The notes below the pieces were generated by a model. It saw only the letters and a list, made by a program, of their open reading frames with translations. It was not told the origin of the DNA and did not search any database. From NCBI GenBank assembly GCA_964581515.1, contig CAZOOV010000006.1, positions 77,653 through 141,652 on the forward strand: a stretch of 64,000 bases of DNA, written 5' to 3'. This document shows, in pieces, positions 25,613 through 34,522 of the stretch (the stretch's first letter is position 1; each line of letters opens with the position of its first letter). The translations under genes were made by a program, and so were the position numbers. The stretch is from JACJVV01 sp964581515 (GTDB lineage Archaea > Nanobdellota > Nanobdellia > Woesearchaeales > JACJVV01).

Positions 25613-26155
25613 ATGGCTGACAAAGAAAAAACACCAAAGATTGTACTTGAAAGAGAATATAATGTTCCTCTTAGAAAGAAATGTGGACTTGTTCCAAAAT
25701 ATAAGAGAACAAATAAAGCTGTCAAGACACTTAGGGAGTTTCTTGCAAAGCATATGAAATCTGATAATATCAAACTTGGTAAATATATCAATCTTAGACT
25801 TTGGAAACATGGAGCAAGAGTTCCACCACATCATCTTTCAGTTGTAGCTAAGAAAGACGAAGAAGGGACTGTATTTGCAGAAATGAAAGATGCACCTGTT
25901 GACAAGAAAGCAGAGAAAAAAGAAGAAACTAAAAAAGAAGATGCTAAAGCTGAAGCTAAGCCTGATGCTAAATCTGATGCAAAAGCTGAAGAAAAGCCAA
26001 AAACAGAAGCTGCTCCTAAAACAGAGGCAAAATCTGTTGAAGCTAAGCCAGCTGTTGCTAAACCTGCTCAACCAAAACCTGCACCAGCTGTTAAAGAAGC
26101 TCCTAAGACAGAAGCAAAACCTGCTGCTGCTAAACCTGCTGAGAAGAAAGAATAA
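25613..26155 (+). CDS. rpl31e: 50S ribosomal protein L31e with Ala/Lys/Pro tail
   Basis: Residues 1-85 match L31e (LEREYNVPLRKKCGLVPKYK, RTNKAVKTLREFLAKHMK, INLRLWKHGARVPPHH). L31e sits near the exit tunnel opening. The family is about 85-90 residues, but here about 95 residues of Ala, Lys, Pro, Glu and Asp follow, of the same composition as the S19e tail. Last gene of the operon; the eIF6 and LX genes that often follow in archaea are absent. Confidence 0.94.
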   Translation: MADKEKTPKIVLEREYNVPLRKKCGLVPKYKRTNKAVKTLREFLAKHMKSDNIKLGKYINLRLWKHGARVPPHHLSVVAKKDEEGTVFAEMKDAPVDKKAEKKEETKKEDAKAEAKPDAKSDAKAEEKPKTEAAPKTEAKSVEAKPAVAKPAQPKPAPAVKEAPKTEAKPAAAKPAEKKE

Positions 26156-26394
26156 ATTTTCTTATTTATTTAATCTAATTATCTTATATTTTAATTTGTC
26201 TTAATTATGCTATCTTCAACTCAAACACCTTTCTCTAATCCCTCAATTTTTATATAAATTATATGTATGTCACTGCTAAGTGGTTACAAAACCAAAAGAT
26301 TTATAAATGAGTTACAAGTACTGCTTTTAGTAAGGCGTTAAGAGGTGTATCTTGGGTAGATTATTCAATAATACTAACTAGAGGTAATTTCAAA
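26156..26394. other. Intergenic region with promoter of the ClpX-like gene
   Basis: AT-rich. GATTTATAAATG (about 26309-26320) is a likely TATA box, giving a leader of roughly 55-60 nt that ends in GAGGTAAT before the ATG at 26395. T-rich runs just after L31e (26156-26190) may terminate its transcript. Confidence 0.5.
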
Positions 26395-28248
26395 ATGAGT
26401 GAAACAACAGGACAAAGTGGATTATCAAAAAGCCAGCTTGTAGCAAAGCTAGCACAAAATGCAGTGGAGAATCAATCAGATCTTTCTAAACCTAATGAAA
26501 ATGGATTCAAGACTGTTGGAAATGTAAAAGCAGGTGAAGAAAATTTCTTAGATAGTTTCACATTAACACCACGTGACTTGGAAGGTTACTTGGATCAATA
26601 TGTAATAAAACAAGAAAGAGCAAAAAGAGTAGCTTCAACAAAAGTTGTTACACATTATCGTTCTATTAAGCACCAGCTTGAGACTGGAGAAGACCCTATG
26701 ATGGGTGTAAATGATACTAAATCAAATATGGTATTACTTGGTCCAACAGGAGTAGGTAAATCATATATCGTTAAGCTTATTGCAGAAAAACTTGGCGTTC
26801 CATTCGTAAAAGCAGACGCAACAAAATATTCAGAGACTGGATATGTTGGTGAAGATGTAGAGACGATGGTAAGGGATCTTGTTAAGCTTGCTGATGGCGA
26901 TGTCAGTAAAGCTCAATATGGTATTATCTTCATAGACGAGATTGATAAGATTGCAAATAGAGGAAGTTTTGGTAGAGACGTCTCAGGAAGAGGAGTCCAA
27001 ACAAATCTTCTGAAAATAATGGAAGATACAGATGTTGAAGTAGTCGATAAGCATGATCTTATGGGTCAGATGCAAAGAGCAGCTGAGATTCAAGCTGCTA
27101 TGCAACAAGGTCAAGAAGTAAAACCACCTGAAAAGATAAGTACAAAGAACATATTATTCGTACTTGCAGGAGCATTTAATGGTCTTGATGATATAATCCA
27201 AAGAAGAATGAACAAAAAAAGAATTGGTTTTGATCAGGATATGAAAGATATGACTGTAGATGATTTCTTGGCATATGCAAAACCTGAAGATCTTGTAACA
27301 TTTGGTTTCGAACCAGAGTTCATCGGAAGGGTTCCAGTAGTTGCTACATTAGAACATCTTACAACAGATGATTTATATCAGATATTAAAAAATCCTAAAT
27401 GTCCTATCATCAAAAGGAAAATAAGGGATTTTGCAGCTTATGGTATTGAATTATCATTCACAGATGGCGCATTAAAGTATTTTGCAGAGGAAGCAGAAAA
27501 ACAAGGTACAGGTGCAAGATCATTAGTGGGTGTAATCGAGAAAGCAATGATCAATTATGAATCAGGTCTTCCTAATGCAGGGGTTACAGAGTTTAAAGCA
27601 ACAAAAGAATTAGTCGATGGATCCGTTGATCAAATAAAATATGTAGATGATTTATTGCAACAGAGCGATGATAGAGTGATGGCTTATCTTAAAGATGAGA
27701 GATGCCCTTGCATTTTGAAAGCTCAGCAAAAAATAGGCAAACACGGAGTCAGGCTTGCATTTGCAGATAGTGCACTTACTTATTTTGCAGAGGCTGCAAC
27801 AAAGAAAGCTGGCGTAACATCACTTCCAGCAATAGTTGATGAAGTTATTGCTAAATATGATGATCCGCTAATTGCAAAGACTGAGATGAGAGATCTTGAA
27901 CTTACAAGAGAAATGGTAGATGGATCTATTGAGCCAAGAAAACTTCTTGAACAGATTTATTTCAGGATACCTTTCAAGAAATATGAAGATACTATGCAAA
28001 GCAAGTATGGTATTACTCTTGATTTTGATGAAAGGGCTCAAGCAGCGCTTTGTCAGCAGGCAAGGGACTCACAGACAGATATCTATGAACATACTGTTGC
28101 GACATTCCAGCCTATTGAAAGTGGTTATCAGTTGCTGAAGGATAAAACACCTGATGCAGTTGTAACATTGACTCAAGAAGCTGTTAATGATCCAAATGCA
28201 TTCCTTAGCGAGCATTTGAGACAAGCACTTTCACATCAGAAAGAATAA
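26395..28248 (+). CDS. ClpX-like AAA+ unfoldase with repeated C-terminal domain
   Basis: 617 residues. The AAA+ core matches ClpX: Walker A GPTGVGKS (116-123), pore loop GYVGED (149-154), Walker B IIFIDEIDK, the GAFNGLDDII block, the IGF tripeptide (277-279) that in ClpX docks on ClpP, EPEFIGRVPVVATL, and sensor 2 GARSL (373-377). The ClpX zinc-binding N-domain is missing; about 50 polar residues stand instead. After the normal C-terminal small domain (about 332-410) come two further similar segments (about 430-511 and 520-600). No ClpP in the window. ClpX is mainly bacterial, so ancient transfer is likely. Confidence 0.9.
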   Translation: MSETTGQSGLSKSQLVAKLAQNAVENQSDLSKPNENGFKTVGNVKAGEENFLDSFTLTPRDLEGYLDQYVIKQERAKRVASTKVVTHYRSIKHQLETGEDPMMGVNDTKSNMVLLGPTGVGKSYIVKLIAEKLGVPFVKADATKYSETGYVGEDVETMVRDLVKLADGDVSKAQYGIIFIDEIDKIANRGSFGRDVSGRGVQTNLLKIMEDTDVEVVDKHDLMGQMQRAAEIQAAMQQGQEVKPPEKISTKNILFVLAGAFNGLDDIIQRRMNKKRIGFDQDMKDMTVDDFLAYAKPEDLVTFGFEPEFIGRVPVVATLEHLTTDDLYQILKNPKCPIIKRKIRDFAAYGIELSFTDGALKYFAEEAEKQGTGARSLVGVIEKAMINYESGLPNAGVTEFKATKELVDGSVDQIKYVDDLLQQSDDRVMAYLKDERCPCILKAQQKIGKHGVRLAFADSALTYFAEAATKKAGVTSLPAIVDEVIAKYDDPLIAKTEMRDLELTREMVDGSIEPRKLLEQIYFRIPFKKYEDTMQSKYGITLDFDERAQAALCQQARDSQTDIYEHTVATFQPIESGYQLLKDKTPDAVVTLTQEAVNDPNAFLSEHLRQALSHQKE

Positions 28249-28292
28249 TTTTATTCTTTTAATTTTTTATATTTTCTCTTTAATTTCTTTTA

Positions 28293-28321
28293 ATTATTAT
28301 TATTATTATTATTATTATTAT
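28293..28321. repeat. ATT trinucleotide repeat
   Basis: Nine perfect ATT units between the convergent ClpX-like and cbf5 genes. Simple-sequence tract, likely length-variable. Confidence 0.9.
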
Positions 28322-28366
28322 CTAAATTAATTATTAATTTTTACTAATTATTTATTCTAGAATTAC

Positions 28367-29356
28367 TCACTCTTTTCTTTGCATCTTAGGATATGTTCCA
28401 GGAGCCATGAACACTGCGTCAAGGCTTACACATACGCCTGATTCTTTGTTAATCATGTCATTAGATATCATTTTTGCCCTGCCAAGTGCGACAAGCTCTC
28501 CTTTGAGTGTCATTATTGCAAGTGTATCATCAAGTTGTATGCCTGTATCTACTTTTGCAATACCAGGAACAGCAAGATTTGCACCATGACAAATTGTATC
28601 AACACTAGAATCCAGGATATATACTTTTCCAAGATGAGAGACTCCTGTTTCAATCGGTTGCAGTATCTCTCTAAGGAATTTCTCATTTCCTTCAGTTTTA
28701 TAATAATGATAAGCATCAGTTAAATCATATAGGGTGAATATTTTATCCTCGTTAAAGCCACCTGCTTTGCTCCTTCGTAGTTCAGCCATATGTGCTCCAC
28801 ATTCAAGAAGTTCGCCCATGTCATGACATAATTTTCTGATATAAGTTCCTGCTTGACATCCTACCTTAAAGAGTACATCTTGATCCATGATTTCAATAAG
28901 TTCTATGTAATATATTCTTCTGTATCTCCATTGTCTTTTTACAGCTGACTTAATTGGTGGAAGTTGTTTTATCTTCCCTACAAATGATTTGAGTGCTTCT
29001 TCAATCTTGTCTTTGTCAACCGCTTTGTGCAGATGCATTAGACAGATATATTCTTTTCCAGCTGGTTGCATTGCTTGTACTACTCTTGTTGCTTTTCCGA
29101 TTGCAGTAGCTAGTACTCCTGTAACATTAGGGTCAAGTGTTCCTGAATGTCCGCTCTTACCTATCTCAAGAATCTTTTGTACATATGATGATACTTGGTG
29201 TGATGTAGGCCCTTTTGGCTTGTCTATACATACTATTGAACTTACAAGAAGTTCAGCAATAGGTCTATTGTTTGGATCCTGTCCAAAAGTGCCTGGCTTT
29301 ACATCCTTCTTTACAAGGATTTCACGATCTTCTCTTTCAAATGGAAGTTTTCCCAT
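28367..29356 (-). CDS. cbf5: tRNA/rRNA pseudouridine synthase Cbf5 (TruB family)
   Basis: Catalytic subunit of archaeal H/ACA ribonucleoproteins, also able to make tRNA pseudouridine 55. The catalytic Asp is in GHSGTLDPNVTG (D75). Other blocks: IDKPKGPTSHQVSS, LPPIKSAVKRQWRYRRIY, GTYIRKLCHDMGELL, HMAELRRSKAGGF, followed by a C-terminal PUA domain (GANLAVPGIAKVD, DDTLAIMTLKGELVALGRA). Length 329 is usual. Convergent with the ClpX-like gene. Confidence 0.95.
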   Translation of the reverse strand: MGKLPFEREDREILVKKDVKPGTFGQDPNNRPIAELLVSSIVCIDKPKGPTSHQVSSYVQKILEIGKSGHSGTLDPNVTGVLATAIGKATRVVQAMQPAGKEYICLMHLHKAVDKDKIEEALKSFVGKIKQLPPIKSAVKRQWRYRRIYYIELIEIMDQDVLFKVGCQAGTYIRKLCHDMGELLECGAHMAELRRSKAGGFNEDKIFTLYDLTDAYHYYKTEGNEKFLREILQPIETGVSHLGKVYILDSSVDTICHGANLAVPGIAKVDTGIQLDDTLAIMTLKGELVALGRAKMISNDMINKESGVCVSLDAVFMAPGTYPKMQRKE

Positions 29357-29567
29357 AAATCTAAAAAATCCCTCTTTGTTTATTAATCTTATTGTAATCT
29401 CACTTCAAATTATAATGATTGATAATTATTCTTTCTAAAATTGTTATTTCTATAGTTATTCTTTCTATTTTGTTCTTTCTATATTTGTTCTTTCTTCCTA
29501 CATAATAATTACAATAATCAATAACTTTTTTATATAACCTCTTCACATTATTCATGTGACTTAATGA

Positions 29568-30818
29568 ATGATAGTAGAACTAATCGTACTCTTCATATTG
29601 ATTGCTTTATCAGGGTTCTTTTCAGGATCTGAGACTGCATTCATGTCTTTGGGCAAATTCAAATTTAAAGAGTATATCAGAAAGAAAAAACCTCATTATA
29701 AATTAGTCCAGATACTTAAGGATAATCCTCATAAGCTTCTTTCTACGATACTTATTGGTAATAATCTAGTTAATATAGCTGCAGCCTCACTTGCGACATT
29801 GATAGGAACTGATTTTTTCATGCAACAGGGATGGAATATATCTCAGGCATCAGCAGCAGGGATTGTGACAGGAGTTCTTACATTGGTTGTGCTGATATTT
29901 GGAGAGATAATACCAAAAACTTATGCAAATAAGCATTATGAAATTATAATAAAACGCACAGTTCATATAATCTACATCCTGAACATATTATTTACTCCGA
30001 TAGTTTTTCTGCTTGATTTTGTAACAAAAACTTTTTCTCCAAAGAAATCTGGTTCAGAGGAGGAAAAGATTACTGAAGAAGAGATAAAGACAATTGTTAG
30101 TGTAGGTAGTGATGAGGGAGGAATAGACTCTTATGAAAAACATCTTATCCATAAGATTTTCCAGTTTGATGATAAGATTGTAAAGGAAATAATGACTCCG
30201 CGTGTCAAAGTATTCATGCTTGATGCAAATGCAAAAATAGAAGAAATACTAAAACAGATGATAGACGAAGGAGTTTCACGTATACCTATTTATGAGAAAG
30301 ACCAAGATAATATTATTGGTGTTTTTCATATAAGGGATGTTCTTGAATCATTGCAGAAAAATAGGCTTAATAAAAAACTTAAGACACTTGCAGCAAAACC
30401 TTATTTTGTTCCTGAATCAAAACCTATTGATGATCTTTTCAAAGAGATGCAAAGAAAGAAGATTCAGATGGCAGTTGTCGTTGATGAGTTTGGAGGTCTT
30501 GCAGGTATAGTTACAATTGAAGATCTCCTTGAAGAGATTGTAGGCGAGATCTATGATGAGGATGATGAAAAAGTAAATCATATTAGAAAAGTTTCTGCAA
30601 GAGAATTTGTCATTAGCGGAGAAGCGACTGTAAGGGAGGTCAAGGAAACTACTGGGGCTAAGCTTGATGGTCTTGAATCTGAAACTATTGGTTCTTACAT
30701 ATTGACAAAGCTTGAAAAGATTCCTGTCAAGGGAGAGACAATCAAACTTAAGAAAGGCAAGATAATCGTTAACAAAGTAACAGACAAGACAATAGTATCT
30801 ATAAGACTTAGATTATGA
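29568..30818 (+). CDS. CNNM/CorC-type membrane protein with CBS domains
   Basis: 416 residues in the HlyC/CorC layout: DUF21 (CNNM) membrane domain with about four helices (residues 1-140, including SGFFSGSETAFMSL and IFGEIIPKT), two CBS domains (MTPRVKVFML, RIPIYEKDQDNIIGVFHIRD, MAVVVDEFGGLAGIVTIEDL) and a C-terminal CorC/HlyC domain (VSAREFVISGEATVREVKET). Homologues take part in Mg2+ and other divalent cation efflux; the ion here is not known. Monocistronic. Confidence 0.92.
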   Translation: MIVELIVLFILIALSGFFSGSETAFMSLGKFKFKEYIRKKKPHYKLVQILKDNPHKLLSTILIGNNLVNIAAASLATLIGTDFFMQQGWNISQASAAGIVTGVLTLVVLIFGEIIPKTYANKHYEIIIKRTVHIIYILNILFTPIVFLLDFVTKTFSPKKSGSEEEKITEEEIKTIVSVGSDEGGIDSYEKHLIHKIFQFDDKIVKEIMTPRVKVFMLDANAKIEEILKQMIDEGVSRIPIYEKDQDNIIGVFHIRDVLESLQKNRLNKKLKTLAAKPYFVPESKPIDDLFKEMQRKKIQMAVVVDEFGGLAGIVTIEDLLEEIVGEIYDEDDEKVNHIRKVSAREFVISGEATVREVKETTGAKLDGLESETIGSYILTKLEKIPVKGETIKLKKGKIIVNKVTDKTIVSIRLRL

Positions 30819-30933
30819 TTTAGATAATTTAATTTTTTCTGGATAATAAATTTTGCTTTAAAATAATAATCTTATTTGAATAAAATGATATTAAATAAAT
30901 AATATAAAAACCAATAAAGAAATTAATGAAAAA

Positions 30934-31431
30934 TCAATAAATAATCCCGATCAATTGTTTCTTGACATTTTCAAAACGTACTTTTCCAGGATCTTTATAC
31001 GCATTGTTGTCACCTTTTGTTATTGCGTACCAGCCATCATCATCATATGCTGTTTCTATAACTCTGTGTATAATCACACCAGAATCATAATCAACGCTAA
31101 AGCTTATGATGTCTCCCGCTTGAATCTGTTCAGGATCAGTAGGTACAATCTGAAGTGCATTTGCACCCTTGTCAAAAACAGGATCCATTGAATTGGAATC
31201 AACAAATGTCGCCCACTGCGGATTGTCAACTTCGATTACGATCTTATCGCTGTAAACATGGATATTGTCTTGTGGCACTATATCGCTTGGTGAAGCTCTT
31301 TCTGGAGTAATAGGGTATATTGAGCTTCCACTGATTACACCTGGTTGTTCTAACCCAATAGAAAATGCATCATTGAGCATCCAACCTAACCCGAATACGA
31401 TCAATATTGCAAATATTTGTGTAATTCTCAT
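30934..31431 (-). CDS. Signal peptidase I (Sec11-like)
   Basis: 165 residues from the ATG after a GGGGGG-containing site; an in-frame upstream extension would run into repeat copy F and is rejected. One N-terminal membrane helix (FAILIVFGLGWMLND), then the S26 catalytic domain: Ser in VDSNSMDP, His in GVIIHRVIE and Asp in TKGDNNAYKDPG, the Ser-His-Asp set of archaeal/ER signal peptidases rather than Ser-Lys. It cleaves Sec signal peptides of the many secreted proteins in this region. Confidence 0.88.
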   Translation of the reverse strand: MRITQIFAILIVFGLGWMLNDAFSIGLEQPGVISGSSIYPITPERASPSDIVPQDNIHVYSDKIVIEVDNPQWATFVDSNSMDPVFDKGANALQIVPTDPEQIQAGDIISFSVDYDSGVIIHRVIETAYDDDGWYAITKGDNNAYKDPGKVRFENVKKQLIGIIY

Positions 31432-31451
31432 TTGTGCCCCCCAAAATGCAA

Positions 31452-31540
31452 GTAAAAAGTCAGCTTTGCCTCTTGAAGCGATAATCACAAAATCTGTTAT
31501 TTTGTGATTATGGTTTTCGCCGTGCAAGCAGACTTTTTAC
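31452..31540 (+). repeat. Interspersed stem-loop element, copy F (type II)
   Basis: GTAAAAAGTC (31452-31461) pairs with GACTTTTTAC (31531-31540), then an A-A mismatch and GCTT/AAGC. Core 5' TGCCTCTTGAAGCG and 3' CGCCGTGC. Apical stem ATAATCACAAAAT/ATTTTGTGATTAT (13 pairs), the longest of the family. Between divergent signal peptidase and PHP genes. No clear TATA upstream. Confidence 0.85.
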
Positions 31541-31700
31541 AAACCTCAAAACCAACAGCTTATATTCAGGCTAGTTAGCCTGTTTTTGCTATTATATTCT
31601 ATATCTGGGAAGTACTACTATTTAAACCTTTCGTTTTTTAACCACTATTAAGTGACAAAAATAACCTTTTGACTATTAATCCAACTCATTTCTAAAATAC

Positions 31701-31710
31701 TATTTAAATA
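31701..31710 (+). promoter_or_regulatory. TATA box for the PHP phosphatase gene
   Basis: TATTTAAATA ends 20 bases before the ATG at 31731; no ribosome binding site, so a leaderless mRNA is expected. Confidence 0.5.
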
Positions 31711-31730
31711 GTGTATAATTCTCTTGATCC

Positions 31731-32588
31731 ATGTTAATATCATATCATGGTGGGCATAGTGGAGAATTCTGTGCTCATGCAGACAGGGAAAGTCTTACAG
31801 CTATATTAGCTGAATATGTAAGGAAGGGATTTTCGCATATTGGAATAACAGAACATCAGCCAAGGACATCAGATCATTTCTATCCTGAAGAGAGGAAACT
31901 TGGTTTTGCTCCAATGGATCTCTTTAACATATTTAGGGAATATTTTGATACTGCAAGAAGTGTCCAGGATCAATTAAAAGATAAGATAAATCTTCTTGTT
32001 GGATTTGAAACAGAAGTTTGTGGTGTTGAACCATATGAAGTGATTATGCATCTTAAGATGAGATTAAAACCAGATTATATCGTTGGTTCTGTTCATCATA
32101 TAGATGATATTCCTTTTGATTTTAGTGAAGCATTATACGCTAAAGCAATAGATCATTGCGGAGGCATAGAAAAATTATACACAGCATATTATGATGCACA
32201 ATATGAATTGATTACCAGGTGCAGACCTGAAGTCATAGGTCATTTTGATCTTATCAAGATATTCTCTCCTGATTATGAATATTCCTCTGCACTGCAAGAC
32301 GCAGCAAGACGAAATATCAGAGAAGCAGTTTCTTATGGTGCTGTCTTTGAAGTCAACAGCAGAGCTTTCAAGAAAGGCATGGATGAGCCATATCCTGGAA
32401 GGATGATTTTGCAGATGATTGCAGAATCCAAAGGCCAGATAACTTTAGGCGATGATTCTCATGGTATATCTCAAGTAGGTCTGCATTATGATAAAGCAAT
32501 ACCTATTGTAAAGGAATACTTCAATTCTGTTGTGGCTTTTGATAAACCAAATGGCACTCTTGAAAAAGTCATCTTGCCCTTAGATTAA
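31731..32588 (+). CDS. PHP-domain phosphatase, histidinol-phosphatase-like
   Basis: 285 residues with the PHP metal-binding blocks in order: YHGGHSGEFCAHA, ITEHQP, GFETEV, VGSVHHID, IGHFDLIK, and DDSHG near the C-terminus. The order and length resemble HisJ/HisK histidinol-phosphatases. Motif I is H-G-G-H instead of the usual H-x-H, an unusual spacing. No other histidine biosynthesis gene lies nearby, so another phosphomonoester substrate is possible. Leaderless start behind a TATA box. Confidence 0.85.
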   Translation: MLISYHGGHSGEFCAHADRESLTAILAEYVRKGFSHIGITEHQPRTSDHFYPEERKLGFAPMDLFNIFREYFDTARSVQDQLKDKINLLVGFETEVCGVEPYEVIMHLKMRLKPDYIVGSVHHIDDIPFDFSEALYAKAIDHCGGIEKLYTAYYDAQYELITRCRPEVIGHFDLIKIFSPDYEYSSALQDAARRNIREAVSYGAVFEVNSRAFKKGMDEPYPGRMILQMIAESKGQITLGDDSHGISQVGLHYDKAIPIVKEYFNSVVAFDKPNGTLEKVILPLD

Positions 32589-32623
32589 CGATACTCACAT
32601 TAATCGCTCTTCTTAATCAACAA

Positions 32624-32634
32624 TTTTTATAAAC
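32624..32634 (+). promoter_or_regulatory. TATA box for homoserine dehydrogenase
   Basis: TTTTTATAAAC about 25-35 bases before the ATG at 32659; an AGGAGATT site also precedes the start. Confidence 0.5.
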
Positions 32635-32658
32635 CTCCTTTAAAATTGAAAGGAGATT

Positions 32659-33927
32659 ATGGTAAAAACAATTAACATAGGACTTATTGGTATAGGGACA
32701 ATCGGTTCAGGTGTAATCGATATTTTAAAGAATAATTCTGATCTTATTGAGAAACGTACTGGTGTCAAGATAAATCTTGCAGGTGTCTGCGACTTAAATG
32801 AAGGTCTTGCAAAAGAGCTTGGCATTGACATGAACATATTCACTAAAGATTACAAAGAGCTTCTCAATAATCCTGACATAAATGTTATCATTGAACTTAT
32901 TGGGGGCTATGAGCCTGCACATACAATCATACTTGACGCAATAAAGGCAAAAAAACATATTGTTACAGCAAACAAAGCAGTAATTGCAAAATATGGATAT
33001 GAATTGTTTGAAGAATCACAAAAGAATGAGGTAAATATTTTATTTGAAGCAGCTGTCGGTGGATGTATACCTATAGTACGTGCTCTTGAAGAAAGCTATC
33101 CTTCTGATAATATAACAAATATATATGGTATACTTAATGGAACAACTAATTATATTCTTACAAGGATGACAGAAGGCATGGGCTACGATGAAGCGCTAAA
33201 AAAAGCACAGGAACTTGGTTTTGCAGAAGCAGACCCTACTTTTGATGTCGAGGGAATGGACGCTTCACAAAAAGTCTCTATTCTTGCAGCTCTTGCTTTT
33301 GATGCAAAAATTATGCAGGATCCTCTGACTGAAGGAATAACAAAAGTTACAAAGCAGGATATGAAGTATGCAAAAGAGATGGGATATGTAATCAAATTAA
33401 TTGCAATGGCAAAAAAACACAACAGCCATATTGAACTACGTACTCATCCAACAATGATTCCGCAGGATCATGTACTTGCAAATGTCAACAATGAATATAA
33501 TGCAGTTCTTTTCTCAGGAAAGAATGTAGATGAAGTGATGTTATCTGGAAAAGGTGCAGGAAAACTACCTACTGCGTCTGTTGTTGTTACAGACATAATT
33601 GAAATGGGATCAAGAACTAGACTTATACAAAGGAACTTTGAAGATGTTCAAGTCATTGATCAGGGAGATATCACTTCAAGATACTATCTTCGCTTCAGTC
33701 TTGTAGATAAGCCAGGTGTGTTTGCACAAGTAGCAAAAATACTTGGAGATAATAATGTATCCATTGCAGGTGTTTCTCAAAAAGAGATGGATAAAGAAGT
33801 CGTTCCTGTAGTCATAGTAACGCATGAGTCTCAAGAGAAGAACATCATGGACGCGATAAATGAGTGCAAAAGTGTTGAAGTTGTCAAGAGTGATCCTGTA
33901 ATATTAAGGATAGATGATCTGATTTAA
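32659..33927 (+). CDS. hom: Homoserine dehydrogenase with ACT domain
   Basis: NAD(P)-dependent oxidoreductase making homoserine from aspartate semialdehyde, on the way to threonine and methionine. 422 residues: Rossmann nucleotide site GLIGIGTIGSGV, the block VTANKAVIAKYG, catalytic region GILNGTTNYILTRMTEGMGY with EADPTFDVEGMDASQKVSIL, and a C-terminal ACT domain (RFSLVDKPGVFAQVAKILGD) that in relatives mediates feedback by amino acids. No other gene of the pathway is in the window. Confidence 0.95.
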   Translation: MVKTINIGLIGIGTIGSGVIDILKNNSDLIEKRTGVKINLAGVCDLNEGLAKELGIDMNIFTKDYKELLNNPDINVIIELIGGYEPAHTIILDAIKAKKHIVTANKAVIAKYGYELFEESQKNEVNILFEAAVGGCIPIVRALEESYPSDNITNIYGILNGTTNYILTRMTEGMGYDEALKKAQELGFAEADPTFDVEGMDASQKVSILAALAFDAKIMQDPLTEGITKVTKQDMKYAKEMGYVIKLIAMAKKHNSHIELRTHPTMIPQDHVLANVNNEYNAVLFSGKNVDEVMLSGKGAGKLPTASVVVTDIIEMGSRTRLIQRNFEDVQVIDQGDITSRYYLRFSLVDKPGVFAQVAKILGDNNVSIAGVSQKEMDKEVVPVVIVTHESQEKNIMDAINECKSVEVVKSDPVILRIDDLI

Positions 33928-33999
33928 AGCATCTGAAAATGCCAAAAAACAACATCTCAGCACATTCTGCCATCACCGTAAGCTTTTTAAATATAAGCT

Positions 34000-34032
34000 T
34001 CTTCTTTCCACGAGAAAGAGAGAGAAGAAGGC
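34000..34032 (+). promoter_or_regulatory. Imperfect hairpin upstream of rnp2
   Basis: A purine/pyrimidine inverted repeat (about GCTTCTTC and CTTTC on the left, GAAAG and GAAGAAG on the right) directly follows a TATA-like CTTTTTAAATATAAG. It may be in the 5' leader of the Pop5 transcript. Low confidence because the tract is low complexity. Confidence 0.3.
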
Positions 34033-34095
34033 AAAATACTTTCTTTATCTCAGTTGATCCAAAACTGTTGTGATGTATTGACATACATTATAAAA

Positions 34096-34443
34096 ATGGC
34101 TAATCTGAAGCCTTTAAGGCCGTCTTTAAAAGAGAAAAAGAGATATGTTGTTTATGAACTATTCTCAGAGACCACGCTCAAGTCTGATGAAGTCATTAGA
34201 GCAATTAATGATGCATGCCTTAGTTTTATGGGTACACTGCATTTCGGAAAAGCAGGAATACTTATCCTGAAGAACCAGATGACAGAAAAAAATGGCATCA
34301 TTAGAGTCAATAACAAGTATGTCGATTATCTTAAGGCATCTTTGATGCAAATGACAAGAGTAGGGGACAAAAAAGTTAGTCTTGAAGCAAAAGGTGTTTC
34401 AGGCATACTAAAGAAAGCAAAAGAAAAATTCATGACTAAATGA
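34096..34443 (+). CDS. rnp2: Ribonuclease P protein component 2 (Pop5)
   Basis: 115 residues from MANLKPLRPSLKEKKRYVVY, matching Pop5 (Rpp14/Pop5 fold), the subunit that with Rpp30 activates the RNase P catalytic RNA. Family blocks LRPSLKEKKRYVVYEL and GVSGILKKAKEKF are visible. An in-frame start 42 bases earlier is not supported by an RBS. It lies 79 bases before psmA, as in the archaeal superoperon with proteasome and exosome genes; Rpp30 (rnp3), usually just upstream, is absent. Confidence 0.92.
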   Translation: MANLKPLRPSLKEKKRYVVYELFSETTLKSDEVIRAINDACLSFMGTLHFGKAGILILKNQMTEKNGIIRVNNKYVDYLKASLMQMTRVGDKKVSLEAKGVSGILKKAKEKFMTK

Positions 34444-34522
34444 AAACTCATGATGAGATTAAAATTCATAATCAACTAGTAAATCATAATCAAATAATAA
34501 ATATAAACCAAAAGGTGATATT

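Noticed and set aside
31432..31527. Longer N-terminus for the signal peptidase
   Set aside because: It would be translated from stem-loop element F and lies upstream of the GGGGGG site.
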